In this document: one piece after another, positions 1 to 9,622 of the stretch
Layout: every line of letters starts with the position of its first letter
Numbering within the stretch: position 1 is the first letter of the stretch
Assembly: GCA_002257025.1 (NCBI GenBank)
Contig: NCHA01000001.1
Span: forward strand, 310,001 to 374,000
Reading direction: 5' to 3'
DNA from: Sphingobacteriales bacterium 16-39-50
GTDB lineage: Bacteria; Bacteroidota; Bacteroidia; Sphingobacteriales; Sphingobacteriaceae
Length of the DNA stretch: 64,000 nt
Notes under the pieces: generated by a model
Databases searched by the model: none
What the model was told of the DNA's origin: nothing
What the model saw: only the letters and a program-made list of their open reading frames with translations
Position numbers and translations under genes: made by a program

Positions 1-396
1 CGGTACCTTATCAAAATGTACCCGTAAAAAATTGTCGACACTGGTCACTTTTAGCCCAAGAGGATATGGATACTGATGATATTGAACCACCCAAAGCCTG
101 CCACGGTGATCGAAGCTGAGTTCAACTGGCTGAACAATATCAGGTTCTGATAAGACCAGGTCCATACTCAGATCATCAGGAATACGGAAATTACTAAGCG
201 CTTTCTGAGGCTGAGTGGGCTGGGTTGAATCGGTAAGCGCTCCTAATCCCTTAAAGGCTTCCATATAGCGTGCAACATCATCATTGGCCGCAATGTCTTT
301 TATCTCAGGGGCTTTGCTTTGCTGATCAGTATTACATGCCTGCAGACCAGCAATCAGGAAAAATAATGAGTAAAACAGCTTTTTTTTAAGGTTCAT
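1..396 (-). CDS. Membrane-bound dehydrogenase-like lipoprotein, N-terminal part (cut by window edge)
   Basis: Only the first 132 codons are present; the gene continues beyond base 1. The ATG (394-396) begins a lipoprotein signal: basic KKK, a hydrophobic stretch, then L-Q-A-C at residues 19-22, so the mature protein is probably lipid-anchored. After a linker rich in S, T, Q and P, it reads L-S-M-D-L-V-L-S-E-P-D-I-V-E-P-V and then G-R-L-W-V-V-Q-Y-H-Q-Y-P-Y-P. This is the start of the beta-propeller of the PVC-type 'putative membrane-bound dehydrogenase' family (TIGR02604-like), whose full members carry a propeller, HEAT repeats and often a c-type haem domain. It lies 101 bp after the beta-helix gene and is probably the last visible member of the 9057-to-1 operon. 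Family assignment is good; substrate unknown. Confidence 0.75.
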   Translation of the reverse strand, partial: MNLKKKLFYSLFFLIAGLQACNTDQQSKAPEIKDIAANDDVARYMEAFKGLGALTDSTQPTQPQKALSNFRIPDDLSMDLVLSEPDIVQPVELSFDHRGRLWVVQYHQYPYPLGLKVTSVDNFLRVHFDKVP

Positions 397-497
397 CAGA
401 AATTCAGTATTAAATTTTAATGTTATTGTTCGTATTGTTCAGGTAAAATAACTGAAGCATCAAAAGAATTAAGTTTTGCAATGTAAATCCTTTAATT

Positions 498-1949
498 TCA
501 ATCAATAGAAATATTTTCTTTCATAAGCACACCTGTAGCATAATTGCTAATTCCAGCTTGCTTCCCCTTTGCTACACTATTATCCTTTACCAGGGTACCG
601 GTACATACTCCCCCTAAAGTTATGCCTCGCAGCATTCCATTATTTTTAGCATTCTCACTGATAATACAATTCATTATCTGCGAATTTGTACTCCGTTCAA
701 TCTGAATTCCATTGAAATTAGGATTTTTAATCTGGCAGGCATTGATACTTATTTCCCGGCTATCTTTCACTACGATTGCAGCTCCCACATCCTCACCCCC
801 ATTCCCCGAACCATCAATGATATTATCACTCAGTATGACATTCTCTCCATCGTTGAGTAAAATACCGCCATAAGCACGTGGCTCAGAAGGAAAATAATCT
901 TCATTATGATCAAACACATTTCCATTTACGATCAGATTACGTCCATTATTGATCAGCAAATGATGATTATATCCACGAATGAAGGTATTACCAGTGATAC
1001 TAATCCCACGGGTGTTTTCAAGATGGATATTTACCTCCTGATTGCTGATATGGTTGCCTGTAATGCTCCATAAGCCAATCTTATCAAGATTACTGTTTAA
1101 GCCCAAAAATCGAATATTTGCACCCCCCGGACTGGGTATTGCCTGAATCGTGTTGCCCGATATCGTTCCTTCGCGAACACTTCCACTCTGTATGCAATCC
1201 ACCAAAATATCGGCGGAGGGTAATCCTTCAGGATCGCAATTATATTCTATATCATTTCCTGTTATCTGAAAATTGCGAATTTCACTGTTAATAACCTTGA
1301 TTCCCCCTTTTTTACAATAGCTGATATGGCTATCACTGATTATAAACTGGTGGATATTTACCTGATCTAAGAATATACCAATACCGCTATTATTATACAC
1401 ATGGCAGGCATCAATCAGAACATTCCGGTTCCGGGAGGTCAAATGAATCCCGTTCCGCACGTTTCTGATAAGCAGGGCGCGCAGTGTGGGCATCAGGGTA
1501 TTTTTGAGCTCTATCCCATCGGCATTAACATGATCCCCTATAATTTCAAGAGCATCGATCAAGGGCATCCGCTCTTTATCCCAGGTTAGCTGCATAACTG
1601 ATGCTGGCAAGGCCGATCCTTTATCATGGGAACCAATAAAACGAAAAGCCGGACCCTCACCTGCCATGATAATGCTGGCACTTGCTCCGCGACCAGAAAG
1701 ACCAAGAGTGCCCTTCAGTGATAGGTCTATTTCTAGAGTCTTAGTTATTCTGTAAGTGCCCCGGGGAAACTCTACAAGACCATCGGTAGCACCGGATATG
1801 GCTGCAGCAATTGCTCTTGTATCATCTGTTTTGCCATCCCCTTTCGCACCGAAATCTTTAACATTTATGGCATAGCCTATCTCATATTCCAAGCAAATTG
1901 TAAGGCAGATAAACAGGAGTTTAAAATAAGGAATGGAAAGGTGTTGCAT
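498..1949 (-). CDS. Secreted right-handed beta-helix protein, pectate-lyase superfamily
   Basis: From the ATG at 1949 the protein is 483 aa. An upstream in-frame start at 2021 would put charged and aromatic residues ahead of the signal peptide, so the shorter start is preferred. A hydrophobic segment (F-K-L-L-F-I-C-L-T-I-C-L) is followed directly by I-N-V-K-D-F-G-A-K-G-D-G-K-T-D-D, the hallmark opening of Pectate_lyase_3/rhamnogalacturonase-like beta-helices. The rest is a long series of helix rungs with I-x-I-x-x-N and I-S-G-N-x-I patterns. These folds cleave or bind acidic or phage-type polysaccharides; the catalytic residues cannot be assigned from sequence. It is embedded in the planctomycete-style cluster, 107 bp downstream of the DUF2231/cytochrome gene, and may act with it on an extracellular polymer. 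Confidence 0.8.
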   Translation of the reverse strand: MQHLSIPYFKLLFICLTICLEYEIGYAINVKDFGAKGDGKTDDTRAIAAAISGATDGLVEFPRGTYRITKTLEIDLSLKGTLGLSGRGASASIIMAGEGPAFRFIGSHDKGSALPASVMQLTWDKERMPLIDALEIIGDHVNADGIELKNTLMPTLRALLIRNVRNGIHLTSRNRNVLIDACHVYNNSGIGIFLDQVNIHQFIISDSHISYCKKGGIKVINSEIRNFQITGNDIEYNCDPEGLPSADILVDCIQSGSVREGTISGNTIQAIPSPGGANIRFLGLNSNLDKIGLWSITGNHISNQEVNIHLENTRGISITGNTFIRGYNHHLLINNGRNLIVNGNVFDHNEDYFPSEPRAYGGILLNDGENVILSDNIIDGSGNGGEDVGAAIVVKDSREISINACQIKNPNFNGIQIERSTNSQIMNCIISENAKNNGMLRGITLGGVCTGTLVKDNSVAKGKQAGISNYATGVLMKENISID

Positions 1950-2056
1950 AAAATGGGTTATCCTCCTTAAAAATAGAAAATATTTAAATGTTTCATTCCA
2001 AACGAACAAAATAAGGTGCAAAAGTCAGGGTATTAAGATTTATAACAATAGCTACA

Positions 2057-4213
2057 TTAATTTATCAAAATCTCATCAAAAAGAATCAAAGCTGGCTTAC
2101 CCTTAGCAGGATGCCATGAGGGCAGTTTTTTAACCGGCTTTGCAATAACTTTTAAATAGGAAACCAAAGCAGGTTTAAATTTAACCTCATATTTAAAGGT
2201 TTGTTGCGGATCCTTTTGAGCTGGCATTTTAGGATCAAAGGAATTCAGCAATTTCAAATTATCTTGGTCTGAGCCACCATAAACTTCAATTCTACTCGGA
2301 GGAAATACTGATGAATTAACATTTACAATTGAATTTAGGACAGTTGAACTAATTTTGACAGGCTGTTTAAAATTCAGAATCAAGAGCATATCCTTTTCTT
2401 TAAATCCCTGCCAGTTTGTGTTGTTTATATCCGGTTCTGCCAGTTGTCCATCGATTAAGGTTTTGGTGCCGTTACCCTTATAACTGATATCAGGAATACA
2501 TAATAAACTAATACTATCAGGTTTGAATGCTGATCTGTAAAAGGTAAAATTGCTGATTTCACTGCTTTTCCATCCGGCTTTATAGGCTTTCGCTCTTATA
2601 ATAGCATTATCACTGATTTGGATATCTTTTTTAAAGACCGGAGATGTCAGGCTGTCCGGGTCTTTTCCATCAAGAGTATATCGTATGATTACATCTTTTC
2701 TCGGATGATTTAACTGAACATTTTTCCGGTTCTGGAAGACCCTTGAACTGCTTTTGAGGAAGGGTTTTGATAACTGGATCAGGGTTGTCCCATCATCTTT
2801 AAATCCTGTAATGATATTCAGCGAGCTATTCGCTTTCTTTAATTGAAGTATATCCTTTTCAGTGAGTGAAGTATTCCATACAGATAATTCACGAAGGTTT
2901 TTATTGGAAATGAGTGGTAATAACTGCTGAACTTTAACTTTTGTACCAGATAAAGATAAAACTTGCAGTTTCTTCAAAGCACTAAGATCCTGAAGTCCAC
3001 TGCCACTGATATCGGTAAAATTTAAATCCAGTTTTCGTAATTCCTTCAGTTTGGAAATAAAATCCAGATCCCCGTCTTTAACAGGCATCCTGCTTAATCT
3101 GAGTGAAACAATCTGCTCCTTAATCTCAGACAATTCTTCAAGAGATTTAGAATTATAGGCGTTCTTGCTGAAAAAACTAACCGCCAAAGCAGGTGATTCC
3201 CTTGAAACGGGACTAACCATCCTATAAAAATTATTTAAATCTTCAATTGTTTGTTGGTCTGCAGCAGCAAAATCATATTCCTCCCCGACATTTACAGATG
3301 GCTTCAGTCGTGCTGCTGCGAGAATTCTCAAGGAATCACTTAAAGGCAGATCAATGACCCTTTTCTTGAAATCAGGACGGTCTTTGATCCATTGAAAAAG
3401 AATTCTAACTTCTTCAGGACTTAATTGAGGTTTTCCTGAAGGCGGCATGTGCTTTTTATTGCTGATTGGCATATGTATTCTTTCCAATAAAAGACTGACC
3501 TGTGGATCTCCGGGAACATAGAGTTTGCCGGTCTTCCCACCTTTCATAATTGAAACTGAATCCGTCAGCTTTAATTTACCTTTTAACTTCTCATCACTAT
3601 GGCAGCTAACACATTTCTCCTGAAAAATAGGTTGAATGACATGGTCATAAACCAATGCCTCCTCAATTGGTACAAGCTGACTTTTAGTTATGGGCTCAAG
3701 AACGAAATTGTCACCGTGCGTGAGCACAGCTCCAAAATGTCCGGCAAGGATAATACTAAAACTTAGAATAATTGCACCTGCTTTAACCACAGCACCTTTA
3801 TACCAATTTGAAGATCTGAAAACATAAATCAAAGAAGCTAAAAATACAATGCTTACCCCTGACCATTTATGCCAATTCAATACTTCTCCGCCCTCATAGG
3901 AGTCTTCAAGGGAAAGAAAAATACCCATGATAACCGTTATTGCTGCAAGCAAAATTCCAAAGAACATAATTTTACTCGTGATACTTTGGTAGAAAGCTCT
4001 GCTATCCTCTTTAATATTAAACTGCAGGAACTCCATGATTAGAGAAACAAGCAGCAAAACAATTGGAAAATGCAAAAGCATAGGATGCATTCTGCCCAGG
4101 GGCTGCAGCCATTGGGGGATGATCAGTTCATTTTCGAAAATCAATAAAAAGACGATCAGGGTATTAAAAAACAGTAAAATATTACCCGAATAAGCTTTCA
4201 GATTGATCTTCAT
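2057..4213 (-). CDS. DUF2231 membrane / planctomycete-type cytochrome c fusion with LRR and CHB_HEX_C-like domains
   Basis: A 718-residue mosaic. Residues 1-165 hold about five hydrophobic segments with R-M-H-P-M-L-L-H-F-P-I-V, the DUF2231 signature. A C-V-S-C-H haem-c motif at 201-205 followed by H-M-P-P-S-G-K-P-Q-L marks the planctomycete cytochrome C domain. Residues about 375-490 contain leucine-rich repeat-like units (L-R-K-L-D-L-N, L-Q-V-L-S-L-S, L-R-E-L-S-V-W). Residues about 510-580 resemble the chitobiase/hexosaminidase C-terminal domain (I-R-Y-T-L-D-G-K-D-P). The end resembles an F5/8-type carbohydrate-binding sandwich. It starts 20 bp after the NHL gene. It is probably an inner-membrane protein with periplasmic haem and sugar-binding modules that moves electrons for the neighbouring DUF1549/DUF1553 system; that role is inferred. 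Confidence 0.85.
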   Translation of the reverse strand: MKINLKAYSGNILLFFNTLIVFLLIFENELIIPQWLQPLGRMHPMLLHFPIVLLLVSLIMEFLQFNIKEDSRAFYQSITSKIMFFGILLAAITVIMGIFLSLEDSYEGGEVLNWHKWSGVSIVFLASLIYVFRSSNWYKGAVVKAGAIILSFSIILAGHFGAVLTHGDNFVLEPITKSQLVPIEEALVYDHVIQPIFQEKCVSCHSDEKLKGKLKLTDSVSIMKGGKTGKLYVPGDPQVSLLLERIHMPISNKKHMPPSGKPQLSPEEVRILFQWIKDRPDFKKRVIDLPLSDSLRILAAARLKPSVNVGEEYDFAAADQQTIEDLNNFYRMVSPVSRESPALAVSFFSKNAYNSKSLEELSEIKEQIVSLRLSRMPVKDGDLDFISKLKELRKLDLNFTDISGSGLQDLSALKKLQVLSLSGTKVKVQQLLPLISNKNLRELSVWNTSLTEKDILQLKKANSSLNIITGFKDDGTTLIQLSKPFLKSSSRVFQNRKNVQLNHPRKDVIIRYTLDGKDPDSLTSPVFKKDIQISDNAIIRAKAYKAGWKSSEISNFTFYRSAFKPDSISLLCIPDISYKGNGTKTLIDGQLAEPDINNTNWQGFKEKDMLLILNFKQPVKISSTVLNSIVNVNSSVFPPSRIEVYGGSDQDNLKLLNSFDPKMPAQKDPQQTFKYEVKFKPALVSYLKVIAKPVKKLPSWHPAKGKPALILFDEILIN

Positions 4214-4233
4214 ATAAATAACAGGATTAGATT

Positions 4234-5262
4234 TTAGACTCGTTTAAATTTATAAGGGTATACTTTTCCTGATGCCCATTGTGCAACATAAAGATTTTCA
4301 TCATCATCAACACAAACATCATGCGGATGAACAAAGATCTTCTCTGCCTGAATCATGGTCTGCAACTGGGTATCTTTATTATAGATTGGTTCGGTACCAC
4401 CGATATTTGAAACAACTTTGTTCTCCTTATTCAAAATAGTCACAAAACCAGATCCGGCATTTGCCAAACTCGGGGACCGCAATACAGCAGCATATAAATT
4501 ATCGTTTTTTATTACTGGCCGACAAACACAAGCCCCGGGCAAATTGATAATTTCCTGAAGCTTGCCATTCATTGAAAATCGTTTGAAACAATTACGTGTT
4601 CTGTCGGTAACCAATAGACTTGGCTCAGAATAGCGACGGTCAATTACTATACCATGAGCATTGTCCAGATATTCATCTCCGGTACCTCTCCCACCAAAAT
4701 AACCTTTAAGTTTACCCGAACCATCATAATGCAAGATATACTGAGCTCCGTATCCATCGGCAACAAAGAAATCACCATTCTTATCAACAGCTACTTCAGT
4801 GGGAACGAACTCTTTTGCATTTTTATAAATCCCAGCTTCCATCGGCACATCAATGGTCATCAATATTTTACCGCTCATTGTGGTTTTATAGACCTGATGT
4901 TTTTCAGTATCCGTTATGTAAAGATACTGAGTGCCATTTTCATCAGCCAAAGTAAGACCATGCCCACCCGGAAATTCATTACCCCATGACTCGAGAAGCT
5001 TACCTGATTTATTATAAATCAGTACATTATTTTTAGTTTCATTTGTAAGCAGAATGATTCTTCCCTTTTTATCCTGAACCATTTCATGACAATCTTTAAC
5101 CGGATATTTTGCTGAATCCAATTGACCCCAGCTCGTATCAAGGGTATAACGCATACCGTTGTGGCCATAAACAGGTCCTTTATCCTTTGCGAACAAATCT
5201 TTAGTAATTAAAAGACCTGCGGTAAACCCTGCTGTGTTCTTAACGAATTTCCTTCTATTCAT
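4234..5262 (-). CDS. Exported NHL-type six-bladed beta-propeller
   Basis: This 342-residue protein opens with M-N-R-R-K-F-V-K-N-T and a hydrophobic stretch, a twin-arginine-type signal. The body has NHL-like blades: G-H-G-L-T-L-A, L-Y-I-T-D-T-E-K-H-Q-V-Y, P-T-E-V-A-V-D-K-N-G-D-F-F-V-A-D-G-Y, H-G-I-V-I-D, and near the end H-P-H-D-V-C-V-D-D-D-E-N-L-Y-V-A-Q-W. The pattern is close to peptidyl-alpha-hydroxyglycine alpha-amidating-lyase-like propellers, but propellers of this type are often only binding modules, so no reaction is claimed. It sits between the DUF1501 gene (22 bp away) and the DUF2231/cytochrome gene (20 bp away), clearly in one transcription unit. Confidence 0.85.
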   Translation of the reverse strand: MNRRKFVKNTAGFTAGLLITKDLFAKDKGPVYGHNGMRYTLDTSWGQLDSAKYPVKDCHEMVQDKKGRIILLTNETKNNVLIYNKSGKLLESWGNEFPGGHGLTLADENGTQYLYITDTEKHQVYKTTMSGKILMTIDVPMEAGIYKNAKEFVPTEVAVDKNGDFFVADGYGAQYILHYDGSGKLKGYFGGRGTGDEYLDNAHGIVIDRRYSEPSLLVTDRTRNCFKRFSMNGKLQEIINLPGACVCRPVIKNDNLYAAVLRSPSLANAGSGFVTILNKENKVVSNIGGTEPIYNKDTQLQTMIQAEKIFVHPHDVCVDDDENLYVAQWASGKVYPYKFKRV

Positions 5263-5284
5263 AAATTGAATTATACTTAGTCAA

Positions 5285-6736
5285 TTAAGCTAAAATATCA
5301 TTGATTACCTTACCCGAAACGTCGGTAAGGCGATATCTTCTTCCAAGATGTTTAAATATCAGTTTTTCATGGTCCAGACCCAACTGATTCAGGATAGTTG
5401 CCTGAAAATCATGCACATGAACCGGATCTTTAATAACATTATAACCCAGATCATCGGTTTCGCCATATGAGATGCCTGGCTTGATTCCTCCACCTGCCAT
5501 CCAGATACTGAAACATCTTGGGTGATGATCACGGCCATAATTCTCTGCTGTCCAGCTTCCCTGACTGTAATTTGTACGTCCAAATTCTCCGCCCCAGATT
5601 ACCAGAGTTTCATCTAATAATCCTCTTTGTTTCAGATCAGTAATCAATGCAGCCGATGCCTGATCTACATCTTTGGCTTGTGAGGCTATTTCTGTAGGTA
5701 GATTACCATGGTGATCCCATCCCTGATGATAGAGCTGAACAAAACGAACACCATTTTCTGATAATTTACGTGCAAGTAAGCAATTGGCAGCAAAGGTTCC
5801 AGGAGTCATTGAATCAGTACCGTATAATTTGATGATATCATCCGGCTCCTTTGATAGATCCATAATTTCGGGAACAGCTGTTTGCATACGGTAAGCCATT
5901 TCATACTGTTGAATTTTTGTACTTATCTCCGGATCACCAAATTCTTCGTAAGAAAGCTGGTTTATTTTAGATATCTGATCAAGAAACTTTCTCCGCTCAA
6001 ACTTATTCATCCCATCAGGATCATTTAAATAAAGTACCGGATCATCTCCACTACTGAATTGAACTCCCTGATGTATTGAGTCCAGAAAACCACTAGCCCA
6101 TAACTTAGAATAAACACCCTGACTATTACCTTTACCTCTTGAAAGTAATACAGTAAAGGAAGGGAGATTTTTATTCTCACTTCCAAGTCCATAACTCAAC
6201 CAGGAACCCATACTCGGGCGGTTACCTTGCTGTGCTCCGGTCTGAAAGAATGTTAAAGCCGGATCATGATTGATGGCCTCCGTATGCATTGATCTAATAA
6301 TACAAATATCATCTACAACTTTTGCTGTATAAGGAAGCATGTCACTTATCCAATTTCGCGATTCGCCATATTGCTTAAAATTTGCGAAAGAACCTACCAT
6401 AGGGAATGATTTCTGGTTGGCTGTCATACCAGTCAGACGTTGATTACCCCTAACAGAGGATGGAAGATCCTGCCCCGCTAAATCCCTTAATTTCGGTTTA
6501 TAATCAAACAGTTCAAGCTGCGAAGGAGCACCATTTTGAAACAGATAAATCACCCGCTTGGCTTTAGGTGCAAAATGAGGAATACCGGGAGCGAATCCGG
6601 AATCAGCAGAATCACCCGAAAAAAGATCCGGTACTAATAGTGAGCCTAAAGCAGCACTACCAAGTCCAAGACTGAGCCTCGACAGGAAGCGACGCCGGTT
6701 AAAGTTTAATCCATGTTCCAGAAAATCTTTTTGCAT
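5285..6736 (-). CDS. DUF1501 family protein, Tat-type signal
   Basis: A 483-residue DUF1501 protein (sulfatase/alkaline-phosphatase-like fold). The N-terminus has F-N-R-R-R-F-L-S-R followed by a glycine/alanine-rich hydrophobic region, a clear twin-arginine signal. Family landmarks include A-P-K-A-K-R-V-I-Y-L-F-Q-N-G-A-P-S-Q-L-E-L-F-D near residue 57, R-S-M-H-T-E-A-I-N-H-D-P, the block V-I-W-G-G-E-F-G-R-T, and D-H-H-P-R-C-F-S-I-W-M-A-G-G-G. Several His/Asp residues in these blocks are potential metal ligands. Its start lies 2 bp after the stop of the DUF1549/DUF1553 gene. That pairing is the standard planctomycete arrangement and implies joint function, though no biochemical role is established for the family. 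Confidence 0.92.
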   Translation of the reverse strand: MQKDFLEHGLNFNRRRFLSRLSLGLGSAALGSLLVPDLFSGDSADSGFAPGIPHFAPKAKRVIYLFQNGAPSQLELFDYKPKLRDLAGQDLPSSVRGNQRLTGMTANQKSFPMVGSFANFKQYGESRNWISDMLPYTAKVVDDICIIRSMHTEAINHDPALTFFQTGAQQGNRPSMGSWLSYGLGSENKNLPSFTVLLSRGKGNSQGVYSKLWASGFLDSIHQGVQFSSGDDPVLYLNDPDGMNKFERRKFLDQISKINQLSYEEFGDPEISTKIQQYEMAYRMQTAVPEIMDLSKEPDDIIKLYGTDSMTPGTFAANCLLARKLSENGVRFVQLYHQGWDHHGNLPTEIASQAKDVDQASAALITDLKQRGLLDETLVIWGGEFGRTNYSQGSWTAENYGRDHHPRCFSIWMAGGGIKPGISYGETDDLGYNVIKDPVHVHDFQATILNQLGLDHEKLIFKHLGRRYRLTDVSGKVINDILA

Positions 6737-6738
6737 GA

Positions 6739-9057
6739 TTAAGTTTTTGTAATGGTTTCTTCAAGATTGTATAATGCTGATATAACCTGCATCCAGGCAG
6801 CTACCGAACTTTTATTCAGGTCTTTAGGCAAAGGGTACTCTCCTACTGAAAGGAGGCTTTCAGCACGATTCATTTGCTTCTTAAATATATTGAGTTGATC
6901 GGAATAATAAGAGGTAAGAACTTCGATTTCCTTTTCACTTGGTTTTCTGCAAACTATTAAACGAAAAGCCCTTATAACCTTTTCTTTGGCTTCTATTGGT
7001 TCCCTGTCAAGTTTAGCAGCCAATACCCTTGATGCTTCAAGTACCGTTGGATCATTCATCATAATCAAAGCCTGAAGCGGTGTATTGGTTTTTAAGCGGT
7101 TTACTTCACATTGGTCCCGGTTACTTGCGTCAAAAATACCCATAACAGGTGGTGGAACAGTGCGTTTGACAAAAGTATACATTCCACGTCGGTAAAGATC
7201 CTGATCGTGATCCTGTTTATAGTTTCTCAATATTCCGCGTCCTGAGCTGGCAGTTTCCCAGAGTCCCGGTGGCTGATAGGGCTTCACACTTGGTCCTCCA
7301 ATTGTTTTAACCAATAAACCACTGCTCGAAAGAACCAGATCACGCACAAGTTCTGCCTTGATTCTGTATCGCGGTGCTCTTGAAAGAAATATATTTTCGG
7401 GATCTGCCTTTAATTTGTCGGGGCTTATCACTGCCGATTGCCGGTAGGTTGCCGACATAACCATTTGTTTAACAAGACGTTTCATATTCCATCCATTGTT
7501 CATGAAATCAACCGCCAGCCAATCCAATAGTTCAGGGTGTGTCGGTAATTCACCTTGCATACCAAAATCACCAGAAGTTTTTACAATTCCACGTCCAAAA
7601 ATTTCCTGCCAGAGCTGATTTACAAAGACTCTGGATGTAAGAGGATTGCGTTTATCAAATAACCATTGTGCAAGTCCCAGTCTGTTTTTTGGAAATTTAG
7701 GATCGAATGCCAAAATGGATTCAGGTGTGCCGGCATTTACTTCCGCACCGGGAGCATCATAAGCACCACGATCAAGTATAAAGGTTTTTCTTAGTGTATC
7801 CCTGTCACCCATAACGGATACAATTAGTTTGTTGGTATCCTGTTTATTGATAAATTTCAGGATTTTATTGACCTCATCATTACTGATCTCAATCATTGGT
7901 TTTTTGGCATAAGTCTCCGGTCCGCCAACAGTTGATTCAATACCAACTTCCTTAACGTTGTTAAAGAAGGAATAGAGCTGATAATAGTTCTTCTGAGAGA
8001 ATGGATCATATTTATGATCGTGGCATTGTGCACACTCCATAGTAACTCCAATCAGGGCTTTTGAAAACGTATTGGTTCGATCAATCACATAGGAAACACG
8101 ATATTCTTCATCAACAACACCACCCTCTTCAGTAATTTTGTGATTCCGGTTAAAGCCGGTAGCCAGAATCTGCTCCTTTGTGGCATTTGGAATCAAATCG
8201 CCAGCAAGCTGATAGGTTATGAATTTATCATATGGGAGATTTCTGTTAAACGAATAAATTACCCAGTCCCTCCAGGGCCATTGGGAACGGTAACTATCAT
8301 CCTGAAAACCATGTGAATCAGCATAGCGTGCAACATCGAGCCAATGGAGAGCCATTTTTTCTCCGTATGCCGGACTTTTCAACAACTGATCTACGAGTTT
8401 TTCGTAAGCCGCCGGACTATTATCAGCAAGAAAAGCATCCATTAAATCTAATCCAGGCGGCAAGCCTGTTAGGTCCAGGCTTAAACGCTTTAATAAATAT
8501 TCTTTTGGTGCCTCCTTATTTGGAGTCAACCCCTTCTGCTCCAGTTTACTTAAAATGAAATAATCAATTTCATTTTTAACCCAGTCCTTATCTTCGGGTT
8601 CAGGCAGAGGTGCTTTCTTTGGTTTTACGAATGACCAATGAGTTTCATATTTTGCTCCCTGATCTATCCATTTTTCAATCAGCTTAATTTCATTGGATGA
8701 TAATTTCAGATTAGATGATGGCGGCGGCATCATTATCGTCGTATCTCTTGTTGAAATCCGGAGGAAAACCTCAGAGAGCTCTGGCTTACCCGGAACCAGA
8801 GCATGAGCACCAGGATTTTCTTTCAAGGCTTTATAAGCACTTTCTTCATTATCAAGCCTTAACCCAGCTTCTCTTTTATTTCCATCAGGACCATGACAGG
8901 AAAAACACTTATCCGATAAAATTGGTCTGATGTCAAAATTATAGCTGACTTTATCTGGAATATGCACTTCAGCCTTTTCTGTAACAGTATTACACGCCTG
9001 AATGCTATAGAGAATTATTGTGATAATAAGAACTAAAAGCGGAACCCTTTTATTCAT
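6739..9057 (-). CDS. PSCyt1-DUF1549-DUF1553 c-type cytochrome lipoprotein
   Basis: From the ATG at 9057 the product is 772 aa; an in-frame codon at 9075 adds six residues but spoils the signal. A hydrophobic segment ends in S-I-Q-A-C (Cys22), a lipoprotein box. C-F-S-C-H-G at 51-56 is the PSCyt1 haem site, followed by the family's M-M-P-P-P and I-x-x-W-I-x-x-G-A motifs. DUF1549 follows ([14 protein letters not shown] block, [14 protein letters not shown]), containing a second C-A-Q-C-H. DUF1553 occupies roughly residues 450-740 ([20 protein letters not shown]). It is the first gene of the left operon. These proteins are abundant in planctomycetes; they are presumed electron-transfer enzymes acting on extracellular carbohydrates, but that is unproven. 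Confidence 0.93.
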   Translation of the reverse strand: MNKRVPLLVLIITIILYSIQACNTVTEKAEVHIPDKVSYNFDIRPILSDKCFSCHGPDGNKREAGLRLDNEESAYKALKENPGAHALVPGKPELSEVFLRISTRDTTIMMPPPSSNLKLSSNEIKLIEKWIDQGAKYETHWSFVKPKKAPLPEPEDKDWVKNEIDYFILSKLEQKGLTPNKEAPKEYLLKRLSLDLTGLPPGLDLMDAFLADNSPAAYEKLVDQLLKSPAYGEKMALHWLDVARYADSHGFQDDSYRSQWPWRDWVIYSFNRNLPYDKFITYQLAGDLIPNATKEQILATGFNRNHKITEEGGVVDEEYRVSYVIDRTNTFSKALIGVTMECAQCHDHKYDPFSQKNYYQLYSFFNNVKEVGIESTVGGPETYAKKPMIEISNDEVNKILKFINKQDTNKLIVSVMGDRDTLRKTFILDRGAYDAPGAEVNAGTPESILAFDPKFPKNRLGLAQWLFDKRNPLTSRVFVNQLWQEIFGRGIVKTSGDFGMQGELPTHPELLDWLAVDFMNNGWNMKRLVKQMVMSATYRQSAVISPDKLKADPENIFLSRAPRYRIKAELVRDLVLSSSGLLVKTIGGPSVKPYQPPGLWETASSGRGILRNYKQDHDQDLYRRGMYTFVKRTVPPPVMGIFDASNRDQCEVNRLKTNTPLQALIMMNDPTVLEASRVLAAKLDREPIEAKEKVIRAFRLIVCRKPSEKEIEVLTSYYSDQLNIFKKQMNRAESLLSVGEYPLPKDLNKSSVAAWMQVISALYNLEETITKT

Positions 9058-9291
9058 AAATTTACAATTACCCAATGATCGGTTGAATTTATTTTATCTA
9101 AATATAAGAATACCTGCGGATTAGAAGAATCAATTTTTTATCCAAAAATATGAACTCAGTCAAGAGAATAATTTTGAGCTGAATTATTCAGAAAATACCC
9201 CAGGATATTTTTTGAGAATGAAAATTGAGGACATACCAATATTTGTTAAGCATCAGAAGATGTTCAATAATAGGCTTCAGACATTAAGATT

Positions 9292-9465
9292 TTACATATC
9301 CCTAAAGGTGGTTCCCGCTGCCAGAGCAATAAAACCAACTAGTAATAGGGTATAGTTATGCTCAGTCAGAAACGGGACATCAGTGTAATGACCGACTATT
9401 CCCAAAATTCCACATATTAGTCCAATGATCCAGGTTATTTGCTTTGGAGCCGAAGGTGCTTTCAT
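9292..9465 (-). CDS. Small two-helix membrane protein, unknown function
   Basis: A 57-residue protein from the ATG at 9465 (M-K-A-P-S-A-P-K-Q). The frame is open upstream to 9576, but that stretch is polar and lacks any signal-like character, so the short start is preferred. It has two hydrophobic segments, W-I-I-G-L-I-C-G-I-L-G-I-V-G and Y-T-L-L-L-V-G-F-I-A-L-A-A-G, separated by a polar loop, and ends in T-F-R-D-M. Proteins like this are common and uncharacterised in Bacteroidota. It lies downstream of the CoA-transferase gene with a gap of about 157 bp. No function is proposed. Confidence 0.6.
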   Translation of the reverse strand: MKAPSAPKQITWIIGLICGILGIVGHYTDVPFLTEHNYTLLLVGFIALAAGTTFRDM

Positions 9466-9622
9466 AATAATTTTTTTAGAATTGATGAGTAGAGCTTTGA
9501 GTGGATTAGTAAATATATCATTTAAATCAGATACATGTGATTTTAAATGATATGCTTTCATAATGTTCTTTCCCAACTTAAAAGCATGCTTGTACCCCTG
9601 GATAAATCTGGAGATTCTCAGT

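Noticed and set aside
1401..1589. Short plus-strand open frame inside the beta-helix gene.
   Set aside because: It lies antisense to conserved beta-helix coding sequence and has no features of its own.
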